64,000 nt of DNA from Synergistaceae bacterium (GTDB lineage: Bacteria; Synergistota; Synergistia; Synergistales; Aminobacteriaceae): assembly GCA_009783355.1 (NCBI GenBank), contig WRHH01000006.1, forward strand, positions 19,304-83,303, given 5' to 3'. This document shows positions 47,906-56,431 of this stretch, piece by piece. The first letter of the stretch is position 1. Each line of letters opens with the position of its first letter. The notes beneath the pieces are model-generated. The model was not told the origin of the DNA, did no database searches, and was given only the letters and a program-made list of their open reading frames with translations. The position numbers and the translations under genes are program-made.

Positions 47906-49189
47906 TTATCTGCCCTCTCGCGCGTCATGGAAGAGAGAGTAGAATTTTTCACAATACGCCGGATAATTACCGTTTAGTATTGCCTCTCTTGCGCCTTGCG
48001 CTATTCGTATTAAAAATCTTAAATTATGCTCGCTGCATAGTCTGGCAGCCAGTATTTCGCCCGAGCGGTACAAGTGCCTCAAGTACGCCCTTGTGTGCAG
48101 TCTGCAAAGGGTACAGTCGCATTCCGAGTCCATAGGCGAAAAATCACGCTCGTATTTTTTTGCCTTTATATTTACCTGTCCTGTGGATGTGATAAGCGTC
48201 CCGTTGCGCCCGTTGCGGGTTGGCAGAACGCAGTCGAACATGTCAATTCCCCGCGCTATTCCCTCAATCAGGTTCGTCGGAAAACCGACGCCCATGAGAT
48301 ATCGCGGCTTATCGACAGGCAAAATGGGGTTCAGTATGTCAAGTATTCTGTACATATCCGAATGAGGTTCTCCAACTGAAAGCCCGCCAATTGCGTAACC
48401 CGTAAAATCCAGCGATGTTATCTCTTTTGCGGAACGAACCCGCAAATCATCGAATACCGAACCTTGAATAATGCCAAAAAGAGCCTGCTGCGTTAGTTCG
48501 CCGTTTACAACATGGTTGGCGTTTTGCAGCGTTTTTTCATCGTCCGCCGTAGGGGCGGGAACCACCCCGGCGCTTTGCGCCGCTGATGAAAAAACTAAAC
48601 GACCGACACGGCTCATTTCTTCACCGGTCGTCTGCTTACCCTCCAAAGAGGGGAATTGATTATAGATTTCGTGGCAGCGCTCTGCCCAAAGAGTCGTCCT
48701 GCGAAGGGCGGCTTCCGCTTCATTTCTCGTGCACGGATATGGAGTGCACTGGTCAAAACACATCATGATATCGCTGCCGAGCTTCCTCTGCACATCCATT
48801 GCCCAGTCCGGCGACATGAAATGCTTTGAGCCGTCAATGTGAGAACGGCATTCCACGCCCGCATCGGTAATTTTATTGAGGCGGCTCAATGAAAACACCT
48901 GAAACCCGCCGCTATCCGTTAGGATTGGCGAATGCCAGTTCATAAATTTGTGCAGTCCCCCCGCCTCGGCTATAATATCCGGCCCCGGTCTCAGATACAG
49001 GTGATACGTATTGCCAAGTATTATCTGAGTCTCTATCTCGTGGAGTTCCCTTGATGACATCGCTTTTACCGTGCCCAACGTACCGACGGGCATAAATACC
49101 GGAGTTTTTACTATTCCATGCGGGGTGACGAGTTCTCCCGCGCGCGCTCCCGTCGTCTTGCACGTTGCTTCGAGCCTGAATTCAAACAT
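47906..49189 (-). CDS. tgt: Queuine tRNA-ribosyltransferase with an inserted loop
   Basis: Exchanges guanine 34 for preQ1 in tRNAs with GUN anticodons. The TIM barrel is clear: [26 protein letters not shown], the catalytic Asp in [31 protein letters not shown] and the second catalytic Asp in [20 protein letters not shown]. The zinc site is [17 protein letters not shown] with the later His. The length of 427 is about 45 over the usual 375-385; the surplus is a loop between CHEIYNQF and [10 protein letters not shown] that is encoded by palindromic repeat DNA. Start ATG 49189 overlaps the tatD stop. The longer frame to 49252 is discounted. Confidence 0.94.
   Translation of the reverse strand: MFEFRLEATCKTTGARAGELVTPHGIVKTPVFMPVGTLGTVKAMSSRELHEIETQIILGNTYHLYLRPGPDIIAEAGGLHKFMNWHSPILTDSGGFQVFSLSRLNKITDAGVECRSHIDGSKHFMSPDWAMDVQRKLGSDIMMCFDQCTPYPCTRNEAEAALRRTTLWAERCHEIYNQFPSLEGKQTTGEEMSRVGRLVFSSAAQSAGVVPAPTADDEKTLQNANHVVNGELTQQALFGIIQGSVFDDLRVRSAKEITSLDFTGYAIGGLSVGEPHSDMYRILDILNPILPVDKPRYLMGVGFPTNLIEGIARGIDMFDCVLPTRNGRNGTLITSTGQVNIKAKKYERDFSPMDSECDCTLCRLHTRAYLRHLYRSGEILAARLCSEHNLRFLIRIAQGAREAILNGNYPAYCEKFYSLFHDAREGR
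48532..48631. repeat. In-frame palindromic element inside tgt
   Basis: Outer arms TTTTTTCATC (48532-48541) and GATGAAAAAA (48585-48594) are perfect inverted repeats, enclosing GGCGCTTTGCGCC (48569-48581) and a GGGGCGG/CCACCCC region. A second inverted pair, ACGACCG (48599-48605) with CGGTCGT (48625-48631), follows. The segment corresponds exactly to the surplus TGT loop and shares the TAGGGGCGG core with the intergenic repeats. Confidence 0.75.
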
Positions 49190-49979
49190 TCTTTTCAGCT
49201 TCCTGTAATCTTGGAAAAACGGTAAAGTTATTACGCTTAACCTTTTCTGCAAGATAATCCATACTTATATTACGGGCAGCCGCTATCGTCTCATAAACGT
49301 ATTTTACGTTGGCGGGTTCGTTGAGCTTCCCTCTGAAAGGTATTGGCGCAAGCCACGGACAATCCGTCTCGCACAGTATTCTGTCTATCGGCGCTATGCG
49401 GGCGACTTCCCGCAGCTCTTCGCTTTTTGCGAACGTTATTGCTCCTGAAAATGAGATGTAATACCCGAATGAAAGCGCTTCGTCAAGGTATTTAAGTCCG
49501 CCTGCATAGCAATGGAAAACGCCCCCCGGCGGAGCTCCTTCGCTGTGCAGGATTTGAAGCGCGTCATCCATTGCGTCGCGTATATGCAGAATTATCGGAA
49601 GATCCTTTTCTTTTGCTAAATTTATATGTTCTCGAAAAACCTGTTTTTGCTTTTCTCTCGGGCTGTGGTCATAATAATAGTCAAGCCCGGTCTCGCCTAT
49701 GGCTACGATCCTATTTCCATTCAACAGTTTTAAAAACTCTTCGGGAAAGCTCTTATCAACAATTTTTGCATCATGCGGATGCACTCCGGCAGTAGCGTAA
49801 ACGCCCCTGTTTGAGTAAAGTTCCGCAAGCTCCGCGGCTTCAGCGCTATTGGAGAAATCCGCCCCGATGATTATGAATTGCCTTACTCCCGCTTTTTCAG
49901 CGCGATCAAGGTAGTAATCAACAGAACCGCAAAATTCTTTTGAGTTCAGATGGCAATGCGAATCAATCAGATAATTCAA
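49182..49979 (-). CDS. TatD-family metal-dependent deoxyribonuclease
   Basis: 265-residue amidohydrolase-fold nuclease. Metal ligands are visible as IDSHCHLN near the start, [12 protein letters not shown] (Glu), [11 protein letters not shown] (His), FHCYAGG (His) and [12 protein letters not shown] (Asp). TatD proteins degrade DNA 3'-5' or act in tRNA/DNA quality control; YcfH/YchF-type paralogues exist, so the exact subtype is not set. It is the first gene of a tatD-tgt-sua5 unit; the last codons overlap tgt. Confidence 0.92.
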   Translation of the reverse strand: MNYLIDSHCHLNSKEFCGSVDYYLDRAEKAGVRQFIIIGADFSNSAEAAELAELYSNRGVYATAGVHPHDAKIVDKSFPEEFLKLLNGNRIVAIGETGLDYYYDHSPREKQKQVFREHINLAKEKDLPIILHIRDAMDDALQILHSEGAPPGGVFHCYAGGLKYLDEALSFGYYISFSGAITFAKSEELREVARIAPIDRILCETDCPWLAPIPFRGKLNEPANVKYVYETIAAARNISMDYLAEKVKRNNFTVFPRLQEAEKNV

Positions 49980-50011
49980 TTAAAGTAACTCCTCTTCTTT
50001 TTTATCCATAT

Positions 50012-50293
50012 TTATACCTGCTTTCGCACTTGTTTTCTCTGCGCTGTTTCAGCATATGCGCGCAATACAGCGTTCATGCGAGTCTGATAACCTCTGCCGG
50101 TATTTCGATAAAAATCAAGCACAGACTTATCGACTCTAATAGTTATTTGTTCTTTTTCCGGAGTTTCGAACATCCATTTAGCCGAAGCTAAAAACTCCTC
50201 GGACAACTCTGGAATGTCAGAACAGTCTATGTCGACGTCACTCATCGCGGCTAATTTATCAAAATCGGTTTTGGTATTTTTTAAGTTCTTCAT
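50012..50293 (-). CDS. brnA: BrnA-type antitoxin
   Basis: 93 aa, ribbon-helix-helix antitoxin. The sequence has DCSDIPELSEEFLASAKWM, the hallmark BrnA linker, and then QITIRVDKSVLDFYRNTGRG and YQTRMNAVLRAYAE, the DNA-binding part. It represses the brnTA promoter and neutralises BrnT. As usual for this family the antitoxin is second, overlapping the toxin gene by 35 nt. AAAGGAT precedes the ATG. Confidence 0.92.
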   Translation of the reverse strand: MKNLKNTKTDFDKLAAMSDVDIDCSDIPELSEEFLASAKWMFETPEKEQITIRVDKSVLDFYRNTGRGYQTRMNAVLRAYAETAQRKQVRKQV

Positions 50294-50549
50294 GGTATTT
50301 TATCCTTTCTGCTTTACGCGCCCTACGTGCCGAAATAATACGGCGTTTTTCGCCTCTCATTGTGAATACTACTACTATCTCCAACCCTCGCAATAATCCT
50401 ATGGATAAAAACCGCTCTTCCGCTAAATCATGTTGTTCGCTCACCGCAGTAATAACAAAATCATCATAGATTAATATTGCCTCTTCAAAATCTATATGAT
50501 GTCTTTCTATGTTGATCTTTCGCTTTTCCTCGTCCCACTCAAACAGCAT
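50259..50549 (-). CDS. brnT: BrnT-type RNase toxin
   Basis: About 96 aa. It opens MLFEWDEEKRKINIERHHID, the standard BrnT start, followed by FEEAILIYDD, EERFLSIGLLRGLEIVVVFT and RRIISARRARKAERIKY with the conserved basic residues of this RelE-fold ribonuclease. The ATG at 50549 has GGGG 8 nt upstream, so the first two codons of the frame (50555) are left out. First gene of the pair. Confidence 0.92.
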   Translation of the reverse strand: MLFEWDEEKRKINIERHHIDFEEAILIYDDFVITAVSEQHDLAEERFLSIGLLRGLEIVVVFTMRGEKRRIISARRARKAERIKYHEELKKYQNRF

Positions 50550-50620
50550 TTCCATATCCCCGGTTTTGTCGTTATATTTATAACTACAACATTATATAAG
50601 CCGTGTCAAGACTATTCAAC

Positions 50621-50671
50621 TCTAAATCTTTGTCTTTTCTCGCCACTCGCCACTCACCACTCTTTTTATGT
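50621..50671. repeat. Heptamer array J (TTTTGTC-like, GCCACTC)
   Basis: CTTTGTC/TTTTCTC followed by GCCACTC, GCCACTC, ACCACTC. It ends just before a TATAAT at 50673-50678, so it occupies the -35 zone of the lplT-like gene. Confidence 0.7.
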
Positions 50672-50708
50672 GTATAATATACTTAAAAATTAACAGGAGA
50701 TGAGAATT

Positions 50709-52016
50709 TTGCATACGCCGAATCAGTTTTCGCTTTTACGTTCGCGGAGGTTTTTGCCGCTCTTCCTGACGCAATTTCTGGGCGCGTTCAACGACAATTT
50801 TTTCAAGAGCGCAATGGTGATGCTGATAACGTACCGTCTGGCTGAAAGAGCCGGATACGACGCTCGAATACTGGTCAACGTTGCAGGAGGCGTCTTTATA
50901 CTGCCGTTCTTCCTCTTTTCCGCTCCGGCAGGACAGCTTGCCGATAAGTACGAACGCTCTATTCTCGTTCAGTTCATAAAGATAGCAGAAATAGTTGTGA
51001 TGGCGGGCGCAGCTTTGGGGTTTTACCTCGAAAACATTCCGTTGCTGATGATTGTACTGTTTATGATGGGCGCGCAATCGACTTTTTTTGGCCCTATCAA
51101 ATACAGTATCCTGCCTCAGCACCTTAATAAAGATGAGCTTATCGCGGGAAACGGCCTTATCCAAACGGGCACGTTCCTCTCTATCCTGACGGGGACTATA
51201 TTCGGAGGGCTTACAATTTTGGCAAAGGGAGGAATTCACCTGGCGAGTTTTCTTGTAATCGGCATCGCGGCGGCGGGCTGGTGGGCGAGCCGCTATATCC
51301 CTAAAACAAAACCCGTTGCCCCTCATCTTAAACTCTCGGCGAACATCGTTCGAGGTACGGTCAAAATAGTTTCGGGCGTCGTTCCCTACAGGGATATACT
51401 CCTCTCAATAATAGGCATATCATGGTTCTGGCTGATTGGTACGACGTTTCTTTCGCAGTTTCCGACTTACGCCAAACTAATTCTTGGGGCAAACGAGCAG
51501 GTAGCGACGCTTTTCCTCGCGGCATTTTCAGTTGGCATCGGGCTTGGCTCAATGGCGTGCAACAGTTTTTTAAAGGGCGAAGTCTCAGGGCGTTACGTCC
51601 CGTGGGCTGCCGTTGCCATGTCCGTTGCAAGCGTGCTTTTGTATCTCGTTAGCCGCCGCCCGGCTCTCGTACCCGGCGCCCCGGATATTGGCATTATTGC
51701 CTTCCTCTGCTCATGGGAAAACTTGGCGGTGGTAGCGTGCCTCATGGCTATCTCGTTCGCGGGAGGCCTCTACATCGTTCCGCTCTACGCAATAATTCAA
51801 AGCCGCACCGAAGAGTCCCGTATGGCGGAAGTAATCGCCTGCACAAATATCTCCGACTCGCTCTTCATGGTAATTTCCGCAGTTGGAACCAGCATACTTT
51901 TGTATATAGGATTTTCAATACCCGATATCTTTTGGATAATGGCCATATTGACAGTTGTAGCGGCGTTTGTCATCCGAAAAGCCGTGCACGGGCAAATGAA
52001 GCAGAAAGGAGCATAA
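50709..52016 (+). CDS. MFS transporter, LplT-like lysophospholipid transporter
   Basis: About 435 aa with 12 membrane segments. It opens HTPNQFSLLRSRRFLPLFLT and FLGAFNDNFFKSAMVMLITY, the LplT signature, and has GQLADKYERSILVQFIKIAE after helix 2. It should flip lysophospholipids inward for re-acylation by the protein encoded 6 nt downstream. The frame begins at ATG 50700, but AGGAG touches that codon. The TTG at 50709 is 9 nt away, so I prefer it. The paired gene order makes the assignment stronger than sequence alone. Confidence 0.87.
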   Translation: MHTPNQFSLLRSRRFLPLFLTQFLGAFNDNFFKSAMVMLITYRLAERAGYDARILVNVAGGVFILPFFLFSAPAGQLADKYERSILVQFIKIAEIVVMAGAALGFYLENIPLLMIVLFMMGAQSTFFGPIKYSILPQHLNKDELIAGNGLIQTGTFLSILTGTIFGGLTILAKGGIHLASFLVIGIAAAGWWASRYIPKTKPVAPHLKLSANIVRGTVKIVSGVVPYRDILLSIIGISWFWLIGTTFLSQFPTYAKLILGANEQVATLFLAAFSVGIGLGSMACNSFLKGEVSGRYVPWAAVAMSVASVLLYLVSRRPALVPGAPDIGIIAFLCSWENLAVVACLMAISFAGGLYIVPLYAIIQSRTEESRMAEVIACTNISDSLFMVISAVGTSILLYIGFSIPDIFWIMAILTVVAAFVIRKAVHGQMKQKGA

Positions 52017-52022
52017 TTTAAA

Positions 52023-54185
52023 ATGACAGTGCGAGATAAATTCAAAGCTTACCTTTTCGCTTTCGGGCGGTTCATTTTTAGAATTCTATTTCGGGTTGAA
52101 GTTCGAGGGCTCGAACATTACTATGCAGCGGGCGATCGCGTCCTTATTCTTCCGAATCACGTCTCGTTGCTCGACCCGGTACTGTTGGCGCTCTTCCTCC
52201 CTGATTCTCCGCTTTTCGTCATTAATCTGTTCATAGCGCGTAATTGGATCTGGATGCGGCCGTTTCTGGCGCTTATGCGTACATGGCCGGTAGATCCAAC
52301 TAACCCTTTTGCGATGAAAAGCCTTATAGCAGAGTTGAAAGGAGGCGGTCGCTGCGTTCTTTTCCCTGAAGGACGAATTACGACGACGGGCGGGTTGATG
52401 AAAATTTACGACGGCGCGGCCATGATGGCGGATAAAACGGGCGCCGTCCTTCTGCCGCTCCACATTGAAGGAGTGCAGTTCTCGAAAGTCTCGTACCTCT
52501 CGGGGAAATACCCTCTGCGCTGGTTTCCGAAAATAACCCTGACGTTTCAGCCGCCGCGTTCCCTTGATATTTCGGAGGATGTACGCGGGCACAAGCGGCG
52601 TGAAGTAACGCAGATTCTGCTCAGCGACATGATGCGCGACTCCGCATACCGCGCGATGGATGACAGAGTAACCCTATTTCAGGCGCTTCTTAACGCTCGC
52701 GATCTTTACGGGCGCAAGCGCGTTATCGCGATGGACGCGACTCGCAAATCGGTCAACTACGGGCAATTAATAACGGCTTCGCTGGCGCTTGGGGATGTTT
52801 TCGCGTCCATAACTCAGGAAGGCGAAAACGTCGGTCTCATCCTTCCAGGAAGCATAGCGACTGTTGCGCTTTCCCTCGGCCTGTCGTACAAAGGACGCGT
52901 CCCTGCAATGTTAAACTACACTGCAGGAGCGAAAAACATCCTGTCATGTTCCGCAGCCGCCTGTATCAAAACCGCCGTGACCTCGCGGCGTTTCGTTGAA
53001 GCAGGGAAGTTCGAATCGCTGATTGAGGCTCTACAGGCTGGAGGTTTAAAAATTATCTGGCTGGAAGACTTTGCAAAAATCGGTACGTTCAAAAAAATCG
53101 GCGCGTGGCTCAAGGAACGATCCTTATCCTCTTCCAAGGCAAAAGGCAACCCTGACAGCGGGGCGCTGATACTGTTTACTTCCGGCTCTGAGGGCGCGCC
53201 AAAAGGCGTAATGCTAAGTCATGCCAACATTATCTCAAACCGGAACCAGCTAATTTCATCCATCGACTTTTGCCCGAGCGACGTTGTGATGAACGCCATG
53301 CCGATGTTCCATGTATTCGGCTACGTCGTCGGCACTCTCATGCCGCTGTTTACCGGGATTAAAACTTTGTACTACCCGACGCCTCTGCACTATCGGCTGA
53401 TACCTCTTGTTGCCTACGACATTGATGCGACTGTAATCTTCGGGACGGATACTTTCCTATACGGTTACGCCCGCAACGCCCATCCGTACGATTTTTACAA
53501 AGTACGTTACGCTTTCGCGGGCGCTGAAAAACTGCGCGAGCGCACAAGAAAGCTCTGGGGAGAAAAATTCGGCATCCGCGTCATAGAGGGCTACGGGACA
53601 ACGGAAACCTCTATTCTCTCGGCCAACTCGGCGCTCATGTTCCATGCCGGTACAGTCGGTCGCCTGATGCCCGGAATTACCTCCCGACTCGATCCAGTGC
53701 CTGGAATTGACGAGGGCGGTCGCTTTTACGTCAAGGGTCCTAACGTGATGCTTGGCTACCTCAAAATAGATAAGCCGGGGACGGTGCAACCACCGGAAGA
53801 AGGATGGTACGACACGGGGGACATCATACAAATTGACGCGAGCGGATTTATGACTATAAAAGGGCGGGCAAAACGCTTTGCCAAAGTGGGCGGTGAAATG
53901 ATATCGCTCACTGCTATGGAGGAGGAAATAGAGCGGCTGTGGCCGGGAGTGGGACACGCCATAATTGCTTCGGAAGACGAGCGAAAAGGGGAACAACTGA
54001 TTCTGGTAACGGAAAAACAAGACGCCGCGCGCAACGATCTTGTTTCATATTTGAGGGATGCAGGATACACGGAAGTCTCTATTCCAAAAAAGGTTGCGAT
54101 AACTTCAAAGCTCCCCCTTCTGGGTTCCGGTAAGACCGACTACCCCCGCGTCGCGGAATTGTTCGGTCGAAGCGTCATCTCGTAA
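52023..54185 (+). CDS. Aas-like acyltransferase / acyl-ACP synthetase fusion
   Basis: 720 aa. The N-terminal PlsC-type domain has LPNHVSLLDPVLL (HxxxxD) and RCVLFPEGRIT; the C-terminal AMP-forming domain has LILFTSGSEGAPKGVMLSHA, then RVIEGYGTTETSIL, GWYDTGDI and GRAKRFAKVGGEMIS. Together they activate a fatty acid and transfer it to lysophospholipid delivered by the LplT-like carrier. Compared with the classical three-part transporter fusions it lacks the MFS domain, which is encoded separately. AAAGGAG lies 11 nt before the ATG. Ends with a catalytic Lys in PLLGSGKTDYPR. Confidence 0.92.
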   Translation: MTVRDKFKAYLFAFGRFIFRILFRVEVRGLEHYYAAGDRVLILPNHVSLLDPVLLALFLPDSPLFVINLFIARNWIWMRPFLALMRTWPVDPTNPFAMKSLIAELKGGGRCVLFPEGRITTTGGLMKIYDGAAMMADKTGAVLLPLHIEGVQFSKVSYLSGKYPLRWFPKITLTFQPPRSLDISEDVRGHKRREVTQILLSDMMRDSAYRAMDDRVTLFQALLNARDLYGRKRVIAMDATRKSVNYGQLITASLALGDVFASITQEGENVGLILPGSIATVALSLGLSYKGRVPAMLNYTAGAKNILSCSAAACIKTAVTSRRFVEAGKFESLIEALQAGGLKIIWLEDFAKIGTFKKIGAWLKERSLSSSKAKGNPDSGALILFTSGSEGAPKGVMLSHANIISNRNQLISSIDFCPSDVVMNAMPMFHVFGYVVGTLMPLFTGIKTLYYPTPLHYRLIPLVAYDIDATVIFGTDTFLYGYARNAHPYDFYKVRYAFAGAEKLRERTRKLWGEKFGIRVIEGYGTTETSILSANSALMFHAGTVGRLMPGITSRLDPVPGIDEGGRFYVKGPNVMLGYLKIDKPGTVQPPEEGWYDTGDIIQIDASGFMTIKGRAKRFAKVGGEMISLTAMEEEIERLWPGVGHAIIASEDERKGEQLILVTEKQDAARNDLVSYLRDAGYTEVSIPKKVAITSKLPLLGSGKTDYPRVAELFGRSVIS

Positions 54186-54195
54186 CAAGAGAAAT

Positions 54196-54343
54196 TTAAC
54201 GCGTACGCGCGTTATATGGTAACGAAGATCTTCTTGAGGAATACAAACATTTTTTTGAATTAACGCACATTTTAACGCACGCCGCATGATTTTAACGCAC
54301 GCGTGCGTTAAAACTGTCAACAGTGTGTTAGGAGGTGCGTTAA
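54196..54343. promoter_or_regulatory. Operator cluster: TTAACGCAC / GTGCGTTAA sites
   Basis: TTAACGCAC at 54260-54268, 54272-54280 and 54292-54300; GTGCGTTAA at 54303-54311 and 54335-54343. The middle pair forms a perfect 9-2-9 palindrome (54292-54311), and the last site overlaps the Shine-Dalgarno GGAGGTG. A related palindrome TAACGCG..CGCGTTA lies at 54197-54214. The layout suggests autoregulation of the next gene. Confidence 0.8.
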
Positions 54344-54346
54344 ATT

Positions 54347-54731
54347 ATGATACCCGAAAAAGAAACGCTAACTATCGAGTTTAAAAGCGATATACAAAAA
54401 ATACAAGAATCAGAGATCTTTGAAGCAGTCGTGGCTTTTGCAAATACTGACGGCGGAGATATTTACATTGGCGTTGAAAATAATGGCAGGGTAACCGGGG
54501 TGCATGAAAAGCATAATAACCCTGTGATGCTAAGCGCATATGTTGCGAATAACACAGTTCCTCCGATTTCAGTCAGAATTGAGATGTTGAAAGTATATTT
54601 CTCGCGCCGACGTCATGAATCTGCTTCATATATCCGGCCCAAGCGCTTATCGGGTTTTAAAGAAGCTTTCAGAAGAAGGCAGGCTGGAACAGGTGAATAA
54701 GGGACGATATTCAAAATATCGTCTGAAATAG
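54347..54731 (+). pseudogene. AlbA_2/COG2865-type DNA-binding regulator, internally deleted and frameshifted
   Basis: The first 80 codons encode an AlbA_2 (schlafen-like) domain: ETLTIEFKSDIQKIQESEIF, VVAFANTDGGDIYIGVENNG, RVTGVHEKHNNP. At about 54600 the frame departs into unrelated sequence and would stop at 54700. In another frame, from about 54609, a winged-helix C-terminus appears (DVMNLLHISGPSAYRVLKKL, then SEEGRLEQVNKGRYSKYRLK) and stops at 54729-54731. The normal 300-odd residues between are missing, so a deletion has joined the two ends out of frame. Start signal and operators are intact. A read-through product could still bind DNA, but the gene is most likely dead. Confidence 0.85.
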
Positions 54732-54779
54732 CATTGCAAAAATATCTATTGATTGGTATTTTTATTTCGCCCAAGCCTG

Positions 54780-54808
54780 TTGACATTTTGTATTTTAGGT
54801 AGTATTTT
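54780..54808 (+). promoter_or_regulatory. Promoter of the trp leader
   Basis: TTGACA at 54780-54785, 17 bp, TATTTT at 54803-54808. The expected start of transcription (54814-54816) coincides with the ATG of the leader peptide. Confidence 0.75.
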
Positions 54809-54814
54809 AATGGA

Positions 54815-54874
54815 ATGAAGAACTTAAATTTATTAATAGGAAACGCAAATAAGTTTTGGTGGTGGCGGCTCTAA
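54815..54874 (+). CDS. trpL: trp operon leader peptide with three consecutive Trp codons
   Basis: 19 codons encoding MKNLNLLIGNANKFWWWRL, with TGG TGG TGG at 54857-54865, then CGG CTC and TAA (54872-54874). It is placed between a good promoter and a terminator before trpB, which is the classical arrangement for Trp-responsive attenuation: ribosome stalling at the Trp codons when charged tRNA-Trp is scarce would favour the antiterminator. No Shine-Dalgarno is visible, and the predicted transcript starts at or next to the ATG, so translation may be leaderless. Too short for ordinary gene finders. Confidence 0.88.
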   Translation: MKNLNLLIGNANKFWWWRL

Positions 54875-54968
54875 AGCTGCCCTCCGTTTGTTACTCTTAA
54901 GTTAGCTAAAATTAACAAAAGAGACGAAGAGGGATTAACTAAAGAAACCCTTGTTCGGCTCTTTTTTT
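54863..54968 (+). promoter_or_regulatory. Trp attenuator (pause, antiterminator and terminator hairpins)
   Basis: Strand 1:2, GGCGGC (54863-54868 region) pairs with GCTGCC (54875-54880) across TCTAAA, overlapping the Trp codons and stop. Antiterminator: TTTGTTA (54887-54893) can pair with TAACAAA (54913-54919), and CTCTT (54894-54898) with AAGAG. Terminator: AAAAGAG (54917-54923) and GAAGAGGG pair with CCCTTGTTC and CTCTTTT, ending in a seven-T run (54962-54968). AAAAGAG is shared by the last two, so they exclude each other. Confidence 0.82.
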
Positions 54969-54981
54969 ATAGAAAAACATG

Positions 54982-55019
54982 ACGAGAGCCCTTACAAGAG
55001 AAAAGGGGCTCTCGTTTTT
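54982..55019 (+). terminator. Second intrinsic terminator before trpB
   Basis: ACGAGAGCCCT (54982-54992) pairs with AGGGGCTCTCGT (55004-55015), allowing one bulge, and is followed by TTTTT. It stands in tandem with the attenuator terminator, 65 nt before the trpB start; it may tighten the block or be part of the switch. Confidence 0.85.
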
Positions 55020-55083
55020 CGTTAGTTTCAAATACTAAAAAAATATTGAATAAAATAAAATAATTACGAAGGGAAGATTTATT

Positions 55084-56304
55084 ATGTTACATGCAAATAA
55101 TGTTAAGGAAGCTTTGAGCTCAGGATTTTTTGGTTCATATGGCGGACAGTACATCCCGGATGCGCTTAAAAACCGCCTTGACTCGTTGACGGAAGCTTTT
55201 GTTTCGGCTATGGCTGACGAAAGTTTTCACAGCGAATATGTAAGGATATTGGAAGAGTATGTCGGGCGCCCGACGGCTTTGACAGAATGCTTCAATATAA
55301 GCAGGGAGCTTGGAGGCGCGCGCCTTTTTCTCAAAAGGGAGGATTTAGCTCACGGGGGAGCTCATAAAATAAATAATTGCGTGGGGCAGATTCTTTTGGC
55401 AAAACGCATGGGAGCAAAGCGCATTATTGCCGAGACCGGAGCTGGGATGCACGGAACCGCAAGCGCTATGGCCGCCGCCATGTTTGGAATGGAATGCACC
55501 ATTTATATGGGAGAACTTGATATAGCAAGGCAGGAACCGAATGTCGAGCGTATGCGGGCGCTCGGAACCAACGTCGTGAGCGTAACAGCAGGTCAGAGAA
55601 CTCTTAAGGAGGCAGTTGACGCGGCGCTTACGGCATATGTTGAACAGCCCGATACATTTTACCTTTTAGGTTCGGCTGTCGGCCCTCATCCTTATCCATC
55701 CATGGTAAGAGAATTTCAGAGCATAATAGGCAAAGAGGCAAAGGCTCAATTGCTGAAGCGCGAAGGGAAACTGCCGGATTACGCAATAGCGTGCGTTGGC
55801 GGCGGAAGCAACGCGATAGGGCTATTCTCCGGTTTCCTTGATGATGAGAGCGTTAAGCTGATTGGCGTTGAGCCTTCGGGGAAAAGCCTCAAGCTCGGAG
55901 ATCACGCCGCGTCATTAACTCTTGGAAAGCCGGGAGTACTGCATGGATTCATGAGTTATGTGCTAACGGACGACAATGGTGAAGCCGCTTTAGTTCATTC
56001 AATTTCGGCGGGGCTGGATTACCCCTCGGTAGGCCCGGAACATGCGTTCCTCAAAGATTCCGGCAGGGTTCAGTACGAGCTCGCGTCCGACACGGAAGCG
56101 CTTGAAGCTTTCCGCGCTCTTTGTCACAAGGAGGGAATAATTCCCGCGCTCGAAAGTTCCCACGCTCTCGCACACGCGATGAAGATCCTTCCCGGACTCG
56201 ATAAAGACAAAATAGTGCTGGTAAATCTTTCAGGCCGCGGAGATAAAGATTTTCATTCCATCCCGGCTGAGTACAAGACGCCGATTCGGATAGATAGGGA
56301 TTAG
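55084..56304 (+). CDS. trpB: Tryptophan synthase beta chain, solitary
   Basis: 406 aa, full length. Condenses indole with serine to tryptophan using PLP. PLP lysine in LKREDLAHGGAHKINNCVGQ; then AETGAGMHGTASAMAAAMFG, where the usual is GAGQHGVATA; the catalytic region YMGELDIARQEPNVERMRAL; phosphate loop CVGGGSNAIGLFSGF; and late LVNLSGRGDKD. No trpA lies next to it, so it may use free indole (salvage) or a TrpA encoded elsewhere. The leader with three Trp codons controls it. AAGGGAAG precedes the ATG. The last residues RIDRD and the stop are formed by GGGATTA repeats. It is TrpB1-like in length. Confidence 0.95.
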   Translation: MLHANNVKEALSSGFFGSYGGQYIPDALKNRLDSLTEAFVSAMADESFHSEYVRILEEYVGRPTALTECFNISRELGGARLFLKREDLAHGGAHKINNCVGQILLAKRMGAKRIIAETGAGMHGTASAMAAAMFGMECTIYMGELDIARQEPNVERMRALGTNVVSVTAGQRTLKEAVDAALTAYVEQPDTFYLLGSAVGPHPYPSMVREFQSIIGKEAKAQLLKREGKLPDYAIACVGGGSNAIGLFSGFLDDESVKLIGVEPSGKSLKLGDHAASLTLGKPGVLHGFMSYVLTDDNGEAALVHSISAGLDYPSVGPEHAFLKDSGRVQYELASDTEALEAFRALCHKEGIIPALESSHALAHAMKILPGLDKDKIVLVNLSGRGDKDFHSIPAEYKTPIRIDRD

Positions 56305-56405
56305 GGATTAGGGATTAGGGATTAGGGATTAGAAAAGATAAAAGACAAACAATACGAACTACACAAACAAAAGCAAAAGCAAAACTTCCTTTGCTTTTGC
56401 TTTAT
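56296..56405. repeat. Heptamer array G (GGGATTA, AAAGATA) and AAGCAAA inverted repeat
   Basis: Five GGGATTA-type units from 56296, starting inside the trpB stop, then AAAGATA/AAAGACA. Downstream at about 56366-56405 AAAAGCAAAAGCAAA faces TTTGCTTTTGCTTT, a terminator-like hairpin. Confidence 0.88.
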
Positions 56406-56431
56406 CTTCACTCTTCGCGCTTCATACTGTT

